From NCBI GenBank assembly GCA_001632425.1, contig KV425591.1, forward strand, positions 36,423 through 100,422: a stretch of DNA of 64,000 nucleotides. Reading direction: 5' to 3'. Of this stretch, positions 15,614 to 29,984 are shown piece by piece; the stretch's first letter is position 1; each line of letters begins with the position of its first letter. The stretch comes from Neolentinus lepideus HHB14362 ss-1. Its lineage: Eukaryota; Basidiomycota; Agaricomycetes; Gloeophyllales; Gloeophyllaceae. Below the pieces are notes generated by a model that was not told the origin of the DNA, did not search any database, and was given only the letters and a program-made list of their open reading frames with translations. The position numbers were made by a program, and so were the translations under genes.

Positions 15614-16691
15614 AACTTACTGCTGTTTTTGGAATGTAAGGCGCGGCGCGGCTTTTTGCACGCAAAACGGCCTCCCGAATAGAAAAATATGTAGCGGCCT
15701 CTACAATGCCTGTACATGCGTAGAAATTTGTACACATTTTTTTATTATATCAAAGAAAATTCTGAGAATGAAAGAACAGGAAAAATCCTGCTAGAAATAA
15801 TTGCTGTGTGAGGATGCCCCATTGCTACACCTTTCAGCCTGCAGAGGCCCTGTGCTTTAATGTATGGACCTGTTGTGCTCATGAGGACATTAGAGTATGT
15901 CTAGAAACTTGTTAAAAAAATCCCAGGCTGAGCAGCACACTTCCAGTATTTTGAAAGCCATGACAGGGTATTTCACTTTACTGCACTGTAGAAAGCCCAT
16001 CAAGCTTCATATTCACCCTGGACTTTGGAAAAAATATCTACATGTATGTATACAGCCATATAAAAATGTTCCTATACTGCCTGATGTGTGGAAGGTGCAT
16101 GCCGTGCATCTGCATCTCCCATTCCACTTTGTGCCACACAAGTGTGACCTATTAGGACGCGTGATGTCACGCGCATCATGTAACGGTATTGGGAGATGCA
16201 GATGCACGCATGCACCTTCCACACATCAGGCAGTATAGGAACATTTTTATATGGCTGTATACATACATGTAGATATTTTTTCCAAAGTCCAGGGTGAATA
16301 TGAAGCTTGATGGGCTTTCTACAGTGCAGTAAAGTGAAATACCCTGTCATGGCTTTCAAAATACTGGAAGTGTGCTGCTCAGCCTGGGATTTTTTTAACA
16401 AGTTTCTAGACATACTCTAATGTCCTCATGAGCACAACAGGTCCATACATTAAAGCACAGGGCCTCTGCAGGCTGAAAGGTGTAGCAATGGGGCATCCTC
16501 ACACAGCAATTATTTCTAGCAGGATTTTTCCTGTTCTTTCATTCTCAGAATTTTCTTTGATATAATAAAAAAATGTGTACAAATTTCTACGCATGTACAG
16601 GCATTGTAGAGGCCGCTACATATTTTTCTATTCGGGAGGCCGTTTTGCGTGTAAAAAGCCACGCCTTACATTCCAAAAACAGCAGTAAGTT
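15614..16691. repeat. 1.08-kb foldback element with two arms of about 500 bases
   Basis: The left arm (about 15614-16121) is repeated inverted in the right arm (about 16190-16691), with a central spacer near 70 bases. The outer ends are AACTTACTGCTG and its complement. The arms are nearly identical over their whole length. Differences I can see are an extra five or so bases in the left arm (GCGCGGCGCGGC against GCGTGGC), a C/T difference next to it, and a one-base gap near the inner end. The spacer itself contains a small palindrome (GCGTGATGTCACGC). Identical peptide frames in opposite orientation (15897 plus, 16413 minus) are only the two arms seen twice. No transposase and no clear target duplication; a non-autonomous foldback transposon or a local inverted duplication are the options. 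Confidence 0.93.
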
Positions 16692-19106
16692 ACAATTCTA
16701 GGGATAACACACGCAACAGTCTCGTCTGATTAGTTCTCTTCTTCCCAGTTTCTTTGTTCTTAAGTTCTGCTCAGACTATGATACTTTACTCTCGTGCGCT
16801 TAGTTACCGGCTGCATCACACGTCGTCACATCATGAGCAGCGTCGACGATTCTGAAGTCGGACCCGCACCGTTGCTGACTCTCTGCTTGGCCGAGATGAC
16901 CGTGGCTCCCTTGTTTTCACCCACGATGTTCGATATTTTCTCTTGTGTTCTACCTTTGATGTCCGTTGTATCGTGTCTGAAATTTCCCCCTTGTTTTGCG
17001 ATACGAGCAGGTGTCCGATTGTCCCTTGTCGGAGAAAATTCGGAGAGGATAGCCGGCTAGTACCTAGTAGCGAAACGCAGGCAGCTTGATAACAAGAGGC
17101 AGCAGAGAACCGGGCTCCTATAGGACAGGGGCAGGATAGCTCCGACCTGCTGGTTGGCGTCCTCCATTTCAATCGCATGAGAGAAGATGAACGACGTTTC
17201 GGACGGTTACGGCAGGCAATGCTCTTGGGAACGGAGTGAGCGAGGACGTTGCCCTTTCCGTCGAAGGGGGTTGTCGTGCTGTGTCTTCTGAACGGCGGTA
17301 GACGGAGTGTCTCCGAACTTGATCAGCGGGAGGACAAGACGGGCTACCGCTGGCGGTGCAGCTATGAATATGTGATGCAAGGTTGCACCGGTGTTCTTCT
17401 CGTTGGTGGAGCAGTGTCGGCCGAAGATGAGGGTTCAGATGCAGTAAGAAAAGGAAGGAAATGAAACGAGCGTGCTGTCCCGGCAACCAGAACCAGAAGG
17501 ACGGAGAACTATATTCAGCAGGATAACGAGGAAGACCGCGCGGCTCCGAGCCTTCAGCAAACATAGCACACCTGGTACAGCATGGGGCCACCCTGATACG
17601 CTACTTCACGCAACGCAACAGGGGTGCCGTGTATTATCCACTCTTACTCGATTACCGGAGAAACCTCGGGCCGCCTTACCACAGCAACATGCGCATTGAT
17701 TTATAGCTAGGGACTAGGCGTCCACCAAGGCAGGCTTATTGCCAAAAGGCTAGATGCAATTAATGGGTTATCTTCGGCGCAGCTGGGGTGGGCGTACCTG
17801 AAGGACGCAACACCGAGGACAGGGCTAGGAAGGTGATGAGGTTGTGTGCGAGGGACAGGCTGGATATAGGATGCCGGCGCAAATCAAGAGTTGGAAGGAA
17901 ACGGCGAACACGAGGGGGTGATGGGTTCTGAGTCGGATTTGCTGAGCGGAGAGAAAGAAAGACAGAGATACGGACGCCGACTGAATTCTGAACTGAATTC
18001 GGTGAATGTCCGTATCTTTCTTGTTCTCTCCGAAGCAACCGCTGCCGATTAACAAATGAATGGAAGGGCGCTTGTCATGAAGGCGCAGGCGCGATAAGTC
18101 ACAATAAGTCACTGGGACGTTGATTATCGGCGCAGGAATGCATTATACGCAGTGAAGTCATCGAGAGTTCTGATAAGATTTGGACAAAGCGGGCGTTCAT
18201 GACGATGGAAGCACGAGATCGAGGAGAATCCCGTACAACGTTGTGGCGTCTGCGCGCTTGGAAGGCATCCGAGTCCAGACCAAGTCGTCGTTGGGTGTAA
18301 TTGGGTGAAAGACCTCGGTTAGAGTTCATGCCTTGAAGGATGCGAGAGGTCAAGAAGACGGATCTGAGGATGTGCGACTATGACTACCACTGACGTCCGG
18401 CACGTTGAGGGTGACCGTGTCCTGGGGAGGCCCTTACGATTATAGGGCGCTTTCCTTAGTCACCCACACCTCAAATCCAATACTAATTTCGGTATGAGCC
18501 AAGGAGCGAGTGTCGGAGATCTAGACTGAAGCGACATATTAGCACATCGTTGACAAGGCTGATGTACGGAATTTTACTAGATATCATCGTGGTTTGTGTG
18601 CTCCATTCGAGGTGTGAAACTGCGGCCGAGGCTGCAGCAATATTCCCGACATGAAAACACATGATCGAACGTCTCCGGGTAACAAAGAAACACTAGAGAA
18701 ATCTTTTTTTCTCCTCCTCCGTCTGTAGAAGACGGCGCAAGGCTGGTGTCTACTCCGTCGCAAGGTCTGGCTTGTCGCTGGCTAGGAAAGGCAGCAGCGG
18801 GCGGTGATAAGGCAGGCGGACCCGTATGTTATTCGAACTAGCGGAGATTTGTGTCGGTGAGAAGTCGGATGGACTAGTGAGAAGGTGATGGTTGTATCAG
18901 ATAGAGCATGGAAAAAGCAGTGCACTGACTGCTCAAAACGCATCGGCGTTTGCCGGTCTATTTCCCCGAGATTGGAACTCCGCCGTCACTGGTCCGTCAA
19001 GAGGTCGGGACGCGCTGCTTACAGTGACGCGGCCTCTTCCTGCTGTTCCCCCCACATTTTCTGTCCATTTTCTCCTCTATTTTTGCCACTGTGCTTCCCA
19101 GCTTCA
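16692..19106. other. Long stretch without a supported gene
   Basis: Open frames at 16831-17178 and 17169-17591 (minus) and others are compositional and show no family features. The last few hundred bases are the upstream region of the proteasome gene. Confidence 0.35.
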
Positions 19107-20214
19107 ATGATAGTCGTTCCGACAATGAATCCCATGAACACAGCCTCGCACCCCCAGCAGAGACAGTTCAACCCGTATACCGAGAACGGCGGCACTATCC
19201 TTGCTATTGCAGGATTGGACTTCAGTGTCATCGCTGGCGACACGCGGCAGTCGGAAGGATACAACATTCAAACACGATACGCGCCCAAGGTGTTCAGATT
19301 GTACGAGCCTCTGTCGCGTGCGCTCCGTGTCCTAGATGCTGACCGGATTAACACAGAACCGACCGCGCAGTCCTGGCCGTGAACGGGTTCGCGGCAGATG
19401 GTAACATGTTTGTCAAAAAAGTGAAGCAGCGGCTAGAGGTATGTCTGTGGCCTTTAACATCTCCCAAGTGGCTCATAACAACCTATGAGCAGTGGTACCG
19501 TCATGCGCACGCCAAGGATATGCCCCTACACGCGATCGCCCGCCTCATCCAGACTATGCTCTATGCCCGCCGATTCTTCCCCTACTACGTGTATAACATC
19601 CTCGGAGGCATTGAGGATGACGGTACGTCTTCCTTCATCTATCTATTTTTATCTCGATCCCTCATTCATCGTCTTATCTCACATATCCATACTTGGTAGG
19701 TTCGGGCGCCGTCTACTCCTTCGACCCAGTTGGTTCTTACGAGCGGGAGACATGTCGAGCCGCGGGGGCGGCGCAGTCGCTCGTGCAGCCGTTCTTGGAC
19801 AACCAGGTCGGTCATTTGACTAGGTACTATGCACATATGCGCCTATGCTGACTTGTTGATCCGTGGTAATGTCATTCGTATGGCAGATATATTTTAAGAA
19901 TCAACAGCCAGCACTAGGCACCTCGCACCCCGCACACCTGCCACTACCGCAGGTTCTCAGACTGGTCATTGACTCCTTCACAGGCGCGACGGAGCGCCAT
20001 ATTGAGGTACGCGAGGCCCTGCTCTTTGTAACCTCACACAGCGTCTGACGTAACGTGCGGCGTATAGGTCGGTGATGGCCTGGAGATGTTTGTAGTCTTG
20101 GCGAAGGGGCACGACCTGGCAGGGTTGGAAGGCATCGCGGGTTTGCAGGAAATGTCGACAAAATCGGACGGTGAACGGATTTTCGTTATTAGGAGAGAAC
20201 TCAAGAAGGATTAA
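19107..20214 (+). CDS. PRE7: 20S proteasome subunit beta-6
   Basis: Non-catalytic beta-6 subunit of the 20S core particle (yeast Pre7, human PSMB1). Exons are 19107-19300, 19357-19438, 19493-19622, 19700-19806, 19887-20006 and 20068-20214, giving 259 residues; yeast and human proteins have about 241. Diagnostic stretches are [19 protein letters not shown], a [14 protein letters not shown] block, [30 protein letters not shown] and FLDNQ. The mature protein has no catalytic N-terminal threonine, as expected for beta-6. The start could be 19107 or 19125 (both in frame); the upstream frame is open to 18885. All five introns keep the conserved frame. Confidence 0.96.
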
Positions 20215-22491
20215 CCACATGTCACTCTGCATCGACTGTTGTATTACTGCGTCACGACGGACTATTTTTGTCCTTAATATTTAGATAGTGGTCACCTTAC
20301 TTGCTCTCTTACGCCTCCATCCTTGCAATTGGTGTCCAGTCAGGTCACGATCCTTGTGTGCAATTGGAATCTCAAGATTATTTATTTATTTTTCGTGATC
20401 GATGACTCTGTTCAATGTTGCGACCTCCTGACTATGAAAACACGCCCTTCCTTGAATATGTGGAAGATGTCCGAAGGTTTGTGGCTGCTCGTACACACCC
20501 GGGCTGCTATAGATCTCCATCCTGATCTCTGTGATGTCGCTAATCGGGCTGGTGAGTAGCGGGCTACCTTTTACCCGATACAGCTCTACTTGTTTCAATA
20601 CGAATTGTTGCTTGCAGAGCGTGCTATATCCGCAATCCTGCGAGTATCTTGCGAACTCGACTGCTGTCATTCACTGTTTGTATTGTTCGAGCTAGTTCTT
20701 CCAATGGGTCCTGGAACGTGTGCTTTTAAAGCAGTGGATATAGTAACTTGCAGCACGCTCTCTTACCTCCTGGATTACCCCTGACATGGGAGTGATCCCC
20801 AGACGTCTCCGCTTAACATAAACCTATCCAAGGAGATTGGCTTGGGAGGTCCATGGAAGCTTCAGGTGAACTAACTTGCATCATGCTATATACCTTCAAG
20901 TTGCGTATGTCAAGATCAAGTTAATTAAATCATACGGCTCCTTCTGAAAGACAATATCGAGGTGGCACAGAGTCAGAATGTGAACAGACGTTGTAAGAGC
21001 AGCCTGAGTCCGATGCTTATGCGACCAATCACCGACTTCCGTCCAATGACCTGTTTTCCCGATTCATGATGTAGAGTGGTGGCTACATGCGAGTTCCGGT
21101 GCTATGGTCCGTTTCTTTTAATTTGTCTGAAGTTGGCGTTGTGTCTCTGACGTACTGCTGTTATTTATACTACTGTGCCCGATGCCAGTGGTGCTAGGAG
21201 CTACCTAGTTCTCCGCACACTGTCCTTTGCAAACTGGACGCATGAACCTCCGAAATAACAGACGTAGGAGTGTACAGTGATCGAGCTTGCGCGATTTGGA
21301 ACTGGTGTGTGGACTGAGTGTCTCTCCAAATAGTGTGCATCCGTCCTTGGTACCATGCCCAGGTCCTATCTCACATGCCGATATCCACGGAGAAACTGCT
21401 CGCCTTTCGAGGGAGCTTTTCTGTATGCAGTGCTAAATTTTGTACGTAAACGTACATTTTAATTGACTAGACGGCACCCCTCCTTCTGACCATTAATCAT
21501 GACAGAGTGTCATCAGAAGCCACAATGGACGTAGCTACCTCATGACCGCAGCCTGATTCATACATCTAATTAATGTGTCGGCATATCGGGGAATCCGTCA
21601 TTTGGTAGGAGTATTAACATGTCAGCTCCGAGCTTTTGGCTAACATAATGAAGCTAATCGTACCAAAACACCCAATGCGGAGAACCGCCTAATCCTAATT
21701 CCACGGATGGAGTTCAGGCGATGAAAATATAGTGACGAGCATGGACGTACGCGGCAGGCACTATATGTAACAGGGAATGAGTCGAAGGAGGATCAGTTGA
21801 TCACGTAGCCACCATTTAGCCATAACGACGACATGCCCAAATAACGCGTACGCGAAGTGTCGATCATATACTGCAAACCGACGTTCTTATCCAGTGAAAG
21901 GAGCATTAATGTCTCTGATTATTAATCTCTGGTATGCTTAAGTGCAAAGGTGTTCAATTACGCGAATTCGCATTGTACCTAGGACACCCCTCGGACCGCC
22001 ACACTAAATTACTTCCGGCTTGCTGCAGAACAGTAAGCGCTATCGGCATTTCATAATCATAAGTGATATTGATTCCATTGAAGTTGAATACGTAAATATC
22101 ACAATGAATCTTTGAGTACTATGACAGTTTGTGGACCTTGTGTTCTACTTACCCTGGACCCTCGTGACAGATTGAGGATTCCATAAACATTCTCTCTGCT
22201 ACTCGTTCTGCGTTTCCTCTATTGCACCGTCGTGGAAGTCGCCCGCCCTCATGAGTCATACTGAGTATGACTCATAGGCTGATACTCCTGCGCGTACCAG
22301 CGTCTTTCATTGATAAATAGATCTTGATCACTGGCATCTCATCAGGACCCTGTTCATCGACACCCTGATAGGTTGATACCAGAACTAGCAAGCTAGCCTG
22401 ACACTAGTCCGGAGCTTCGATACTAATTGTGACGACTTTACGACTGATAAGAAATCGTCTCGATCTCATGAAGTGAAGTGGAAGAGCAGAG
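20215..22491. other. Long gene-poor stretch
   Basis: Between 20,800 and 22,490 I see no usable frame at all. At 20323-20784 two plus-strand frames could be joined through a GTGAGT donor near 20551 and an AG near 20620, but the product matches nothing I recognise, so I do not call it. A small palindrome at 22251-22275 is listed separately. Confidence 0.4.
22251..22275. promoter_or_regulatory. Palindrome made of two bZIP-like sites
   Basis: ATGAGTCATA and its exact complement TATGACTCAT are separated by CTGAG. Each arm contains the 9-base sequence ATGAGTCAT, the ideal Gcn4/AP-1 type recognition site. No gene start is close by: the F-box copy at 22492 ends, not starts, on this side. Function as a regulatory site is therefore uncertain, and chance or a structural role is possible. 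Confidence 0.35.
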
Positions 22492-23853
22492 TTACTCCTC
22501 CACGGGAAGCATATGCTGTGCATTAAGCCGCACGTCACGAGCTCGGCATTGACACGACAGGAGCGCCATGCATCGTCCGTAGATAGGTTGGCGGGAGACA
22601 TCATCGTGGGCCAGCACTTCGATGAGCTTCAAACATGGGAATGCGTCGACGTCCATAAGAATACCGGCCAGGTCAGAGGCGAAAGACTCTGTCGACCATA
22701 CGAGCCTCATGTAGCTCAGCTTCGACAAGTGGCGGATACTAAGCGGTAAATGGACGGGAACAACATCGACAAACATGAGCGTTAGAGCTTCCAGTCGCTC
22801 AAGGAGCGAATAGTCGATGCCTTCCATGATCTCATACATCGGATCGTATGTACGGGAGAGCCACCCGACATTAATAGTGAGTTTCTTCAGAGAATAGCGA
22901 TACGTGGAGTGTATGATACGGACCACGCTGTGCAGTGGAGTGGAAATAGACAACCCCCAGAGGTCCAAGGATTCCAGGGGAGCAACCGGAAGCGATACAG
23001 AAGGCGGGATACTTAAATCTTTCAATCTGACTATGCGTAAAGCAGGAAGCCTTGACCAGTGAGACCATTGAGGTTCGATGACGGTGCAAGCAATGTGTAG
23101 CTCCTCGAGGACAGGGAAACACAATTCGTCTCCTTGAAAAAGTATCTCAGTCGTGGGGCCGACTAGTGCGAGGAGCGTCAATCGTTGTGTTGCCATGCTC
23201 CTTACGATAAGTTCTTGGAAGTCCCAGAGGTGGTATTCTCGGTCCAGTGTGGACTCGCATGGTGTTAAAATTAGGTGTTTGAGGGCATCGCATGCAGCCA
23301 ACACCCTCGCAAGACTGCGTCCGTGCTCCACCGCAAAACTCTGATGGGTTTCATCTCGCAGATGTTCATCGAATAAATCAAGCATGCAAAGACACTGCAC
23401 ACGGGAGGCCAAATAGGGATTGTTGTCCAGGGTACTCGCGAACAGCGTAATGTCGTCACATCAGAGAGTAGTTGGCCTCTGATAGAGGAGGGACACACCC
23501 AAGGAGTACCATTCCTTGCAAACGAGTAGCGCAGAGCATAACCAAGCTCTCTCAAATGCCGCTTCGACCAGCTCTTCCGCTAGATTCCACTGGTCATTCT
23601 GAGTGTCATCGAAGGGCTCGTCCGAAGAGGGCCATCCCGGCAAGCTAACGCTTGCGAGAGCTTCCAAAATTTCTAGGATGATTTCGGGCGGCAACACATC
23701 ATTTATTCCGGTTTTCCGCTGCGATGCGATAGTCTTCGAGCAATATTGGTAGTTTTTGCGAGATTTCCGACTCATGAAGCGACGGATCCTTGAGAAGAGC
23801 TCGGAGCCTGGGTCTGAGTGCACACTAATTGCATCCAATCGAAGGCGTGTCAA
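22492..23853 (-). pseudogene. F-box/leucine-rich-repeat-like protein, copy 2, broken by an in-frame stop
   Basis: Paralogue of the broken gene at 3.3-4.5 kb: F-box-like LPPEIILEIL, then LVCKEWYSLGVSLLYQ, and a leucine-rich C-terminal half with the same landmarks (LVGPT, FQGDELCFPVLEEL, EGIDYSLLERL). A TGA at 23463-23461 interrupts it. The frame continues without shift on both sides, about 130 and 322 codons. The residue replaced by the stop aligns with an arginine in copy 1, so CGA to TGA is the simplest cause. The two copies are broken at different places, so they were inactivated independently. The region from 23853 adds an N-terminal extension that copy 1 lacks. Confidence 0.75.
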
Positions 23854-24797
23854 TAGAACGTGCTATCGAGCTACATGTACTATTACTTGCCTAGTACTCC
23901 GGTACTCCGCGTCGGCTCGACTTTTTGCAGCAGACTTGATCCAAGCCATCCTGTACGTCGTCGAGAGCGTGGTTCAGTCGACTTAATCGTCCAGTGATCA
24001 ATGTGGGAAGAGGTCAAGAGAGAATGGGGCGTGGCCCATGGAACCTCTAGCCGCCATCAGTACTAGTGCGTATTGGTCGATCATGATAACCCAATGTGGC
24101 GCAGCTACAGTACTAGGGCTGCCTAGTCGGGAAAACAATGGCAGTCAGCGATTAGAAGAACAACTTCAGACGCGATTGCGATGTCAACAATGCCTATTCC
24201 TTGAGCGGGTCCGCAGAAAGACAGACGTCCACTACGAAATTCGATTGCCACAACCCGGGCCGTGGCTCCGGCTTCCGCCATGGCCACCCGCTTTTGACCT
24301 TAACGGTGTATTTAGTACATGCATCAGCAGTCCCTTCTCAATCTTCAATGCTCGGTGAACCCGGCTTGCCTGGGAAAGATAAATAGGATTGTTTCAGATG
24401 CTTACCATGGCAATAATCGCAACCACTAAGCCTGGACGCCCACAGTGACCCACTAGGTCACACATAGCAACTTTCATTCATTGATGCAGTCGGAAAAAAC
24501 AAGGCTAGTAATGTAGTTCTAGCAGCGTAGCTGAGATATGCCTTGTATTTTCATTGTTTGACCGATCTGCTTATCCGATTTTGTTGTAGTTCTGCACTGG
24601 CTTCAGTCTGCTCTCAATATTGGAAGGCTCGACCACATCCACATAAATAGTCCAACATCTGCTCTATGCTCTATCAACGCCCCATCCTACTTTCGTACAC
24701 ACTATAGTCATCGCTCGAAATTAACAGCAGCCCCGTGAGTCTCCTCATCATTCACATTCTTGTGCAGGAGCTGACAGACAGCTCAAACGCCAGCCGT
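23854..24797. other. Intergenic stretch
   Basis: A 106-codon plus-strand frame at 24038-24358 has no recognisable feature. A TATA-like ACATAAATAG near 24640 could serve the hypothetical gene downstream. Nothing else seen. Confidence 0.35.
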
Positions 24798-25502
24798 ATG
24801 GAATCCGCGGCAGAAAACGGCATCGCTCGACCCCAAACTTGGCAAGGGGGACATCCAGCCCAGAAATCGTCTCCTACAGACAAGAGGCTGCTTTCCGATT
24901 CGGCAGTGACACATCAACTTCGAAATCGCGAACAAGAGCGCAACGCCAGGATGGCTGGCAGAGATTCGAGCCGCAGAACCGACTCTGGTAGTGTGGTGCC
25001 GCTGTCAAATGCAACTGACGAAGAAGGAGCCCTCCAGTTATCACCGTGGTCGAACGATCCAATACGGTTCTGCACGTCACCTGAACGCTTGCTGGGACGG
25101 ATGTCACCTGATGGTCCGTTGAGGCGGACGAATATGAGGCGCATTGTAAGGCAGGCAGTGGCCGATCGTGACATCTCCAACACCGAGTTTCTCGCTAAGG
25201 CCTCCATGATTACCGAATATGGGGAAACCCTACATTCAACGTCCCAATGGGAAGATTCATCTCTCATCACACTCATGGAGCCCCAGTCTGAGCTCTCTGC
25301 TACCGAGTCCTCCCTGCATAGTCCTCCAGCTATGCGCCACACGATTGAATGTGAAGTGCCATCTACAGTCCGGAGTTTGTGCACAGTTTTCAACGGGAAG
25401 GATGACCCTGTGGATGTTTGTCAAGCTGAACTGGATATGCCTCCAAGTCAGGAATCCTCCAACGCCACAAACCGTGGACTTCGCAGTGTCGCTACTGTAT
25501 AG
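24798..25502 (+). CDS. Hypothetical protein, low-complexity and probably disordered (234 aa)
   Basis: A single open frame with no recognisable domain. It is rich in Ser, Glu, Arg and Pro and lacks hydrophobic core segments, so it is likely disordered. I chose the ATG at 24798 (MESAAENG) because the stretch before it (24735-24767) looks like untranslated leader with a GTGAGT and a CAG; the frame is also open to 24735. Composition differs from the intergenic DNA around it, which supports a gene, but I cannot name a family. Could be a non-conserved orphan or a spurious frame. Confidence 0.4.
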   Translation: MESAAENGIARPQTWQGGHPAQKSSPTDKRLLSDSAVTHQLRNREQERNARMAGRDSSRRTDSGSVVPLSNATDEEGALQLSPWSNDPIRFCTSPERLLGRMSPDGPLRRTNMRRIVRQAVADRDISNTEFLAKASMITEYGETLHSTSQWEDSSLITLMEPQSELSATESSLHSPPAMRHTIECEVPSTVRSLCTVFNGKDDPVDVCQAELDMPPSQESSNATNRGLRSVATV

Positions 25503-25982
25503 GATGCGATCTACTAGAATGCGATGCGAGATTTATTGGTAGACACTTCTTTTATCCTCGGACGAATTAGCCACGTTCATTATCATGGATCATGGATTCT
25601 TAGCTGTGTGTATGACGCCCTCAAGAGCTAATATTCTCTACACAAATTAGGAAAATATGAAATATACGTTTTAGACAACATGGATTTGAGATGCATCGCT
25701 ATCGTTTACATGGCTCACGCTACAGGCTGAAGCCACATCGATGTGGCAAGACGGGTCACGTTATGCGAGCTGTCACGTAAGTCACGCGAGTGGCGCGCAC
25801 TCGGTGATTCCCGAAACATTGAGAATTGTGGCAGACGGTGGCGTAAAATGACGTCCTATGACATCTCCTCCTCCTCACCGAGATGACCTCATCGGGTTAA
25901 CACGGATGCTGGCAGAGTTGCTCGTCGACAAGCATAAATCATATCTTCTGCACGTGACTCACAACTCATTCTCACCACCACG

Positions 25983-26292
25983 ATGGCCACAACCCATAAT
26001 TTTGTCGGTGACAAGCTTGTCGACGAGCTCCCTGCTCAGGCCACACAGAAGATCAATGACGATGAACTAACGAAAAGGGAGGCCCAGCGGTTACAGAACG
26101 GTGCCCGCGAGGCCGGCGTGAACAAGCGTGCTGGTGCTGCGGCTCTCGATCCGTCAGGTATGTTATTTCGTGGTCTAGGGAGTGCGAGGTCGGGTTTTTA
26201 TTATAATGTTCTTCATTGTAGAACACGATTCAAGAAGCCAAAACACAAGTACCCACAGCGATCCCAAGCCCGTTCAGGACCCTGTTCTCTAG
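25983..26292 (+). CDS. Small hypothetical protein (81 aa), two exons
   Basis: Exons 25983-26157 and 26222-26292, joined through a GTATGT donor and a TGTAG acceptor (64-base intron). The product is charged and hydrophilic, with a helix-prone middle (KREAQRLQNGAREAG) and a polar tail. No signal peptide or membrane segment. Its stop lies about 180 bases from the convergent stop of AFG2. The clean intron and ATG context support a real gene; function unknown. Confidence 0.5.
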
Positions 26293-26468
26293 ACAATCAC
26301 TGCATACGAGTACTTAGGCGGTCTTCTCCGATATTTTTGCTCAAGATACGACGTTTGACTATCATCAGGGGACGAAGCAACATGTATTACATATGACATT
26401 GTATCATTACACACCACACGTACAAGATAAACCGTCATAAAATCCATCTTTTCGCAAGTGATCGAGAG

Positions 26469-29565
<3,097 letters not shown>

Positions 29566-29984
29566 AACTAGTACTTGCAAGGCCGCCCAAAGGCCGACGA
29601 AACTACAGCTTGGAATCCGCTATCTACGCGGCGCGTCGTGTCAATCAGCTCGCGAGTGCAGCCACACCGCGACGGAATCTACGGAAAACCGCTCAACATC
29701 ATCATCATGCAGACTGTGGGACCAACAGATGGTCTCACCCTCTCCTCGCTGAGAACCACTTCTTAAACAAATTTTGACTGTCTTCTCAATCCACGGAAAG
29801 GTTGAGGCCTGATTCACGTTCTTCAAGAGTTGACCTTATTTAACGAAACCTGCACAATAAATATTCTTTCTTCCATTTGCGGTAGATCCACGTGGTCACG
29901 GAAATGCTTCTCTTGATGGCGTAGGGCAACTTGCGGCAAGTCACCGTCGTTGTGTCCGACAACCATGTTGAAGGTCTTGCAACA
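29566..29984. promoter_or_regulatory. Shared promoter region of AFG2 and GPI16
   Basis: The two genes are divergent, with start codons 419 bases apart. No intact gene lies between them, so this segment must hold both promoters. I did not find a convincing single element to point to. Confidence 0.6.

Noticed and set aside
15897..16413. Two identical peptide frames in opposite orientation
   Set aside because: They are the two arms of the inverted repeat read on opposite strands, with no codon signal beyond that.
20323..20784. A possible two-exon gene on the plus strand
   Set aside because: A donor and an acceptor exist, but the product matches no known pattern and the start is arbitrary.
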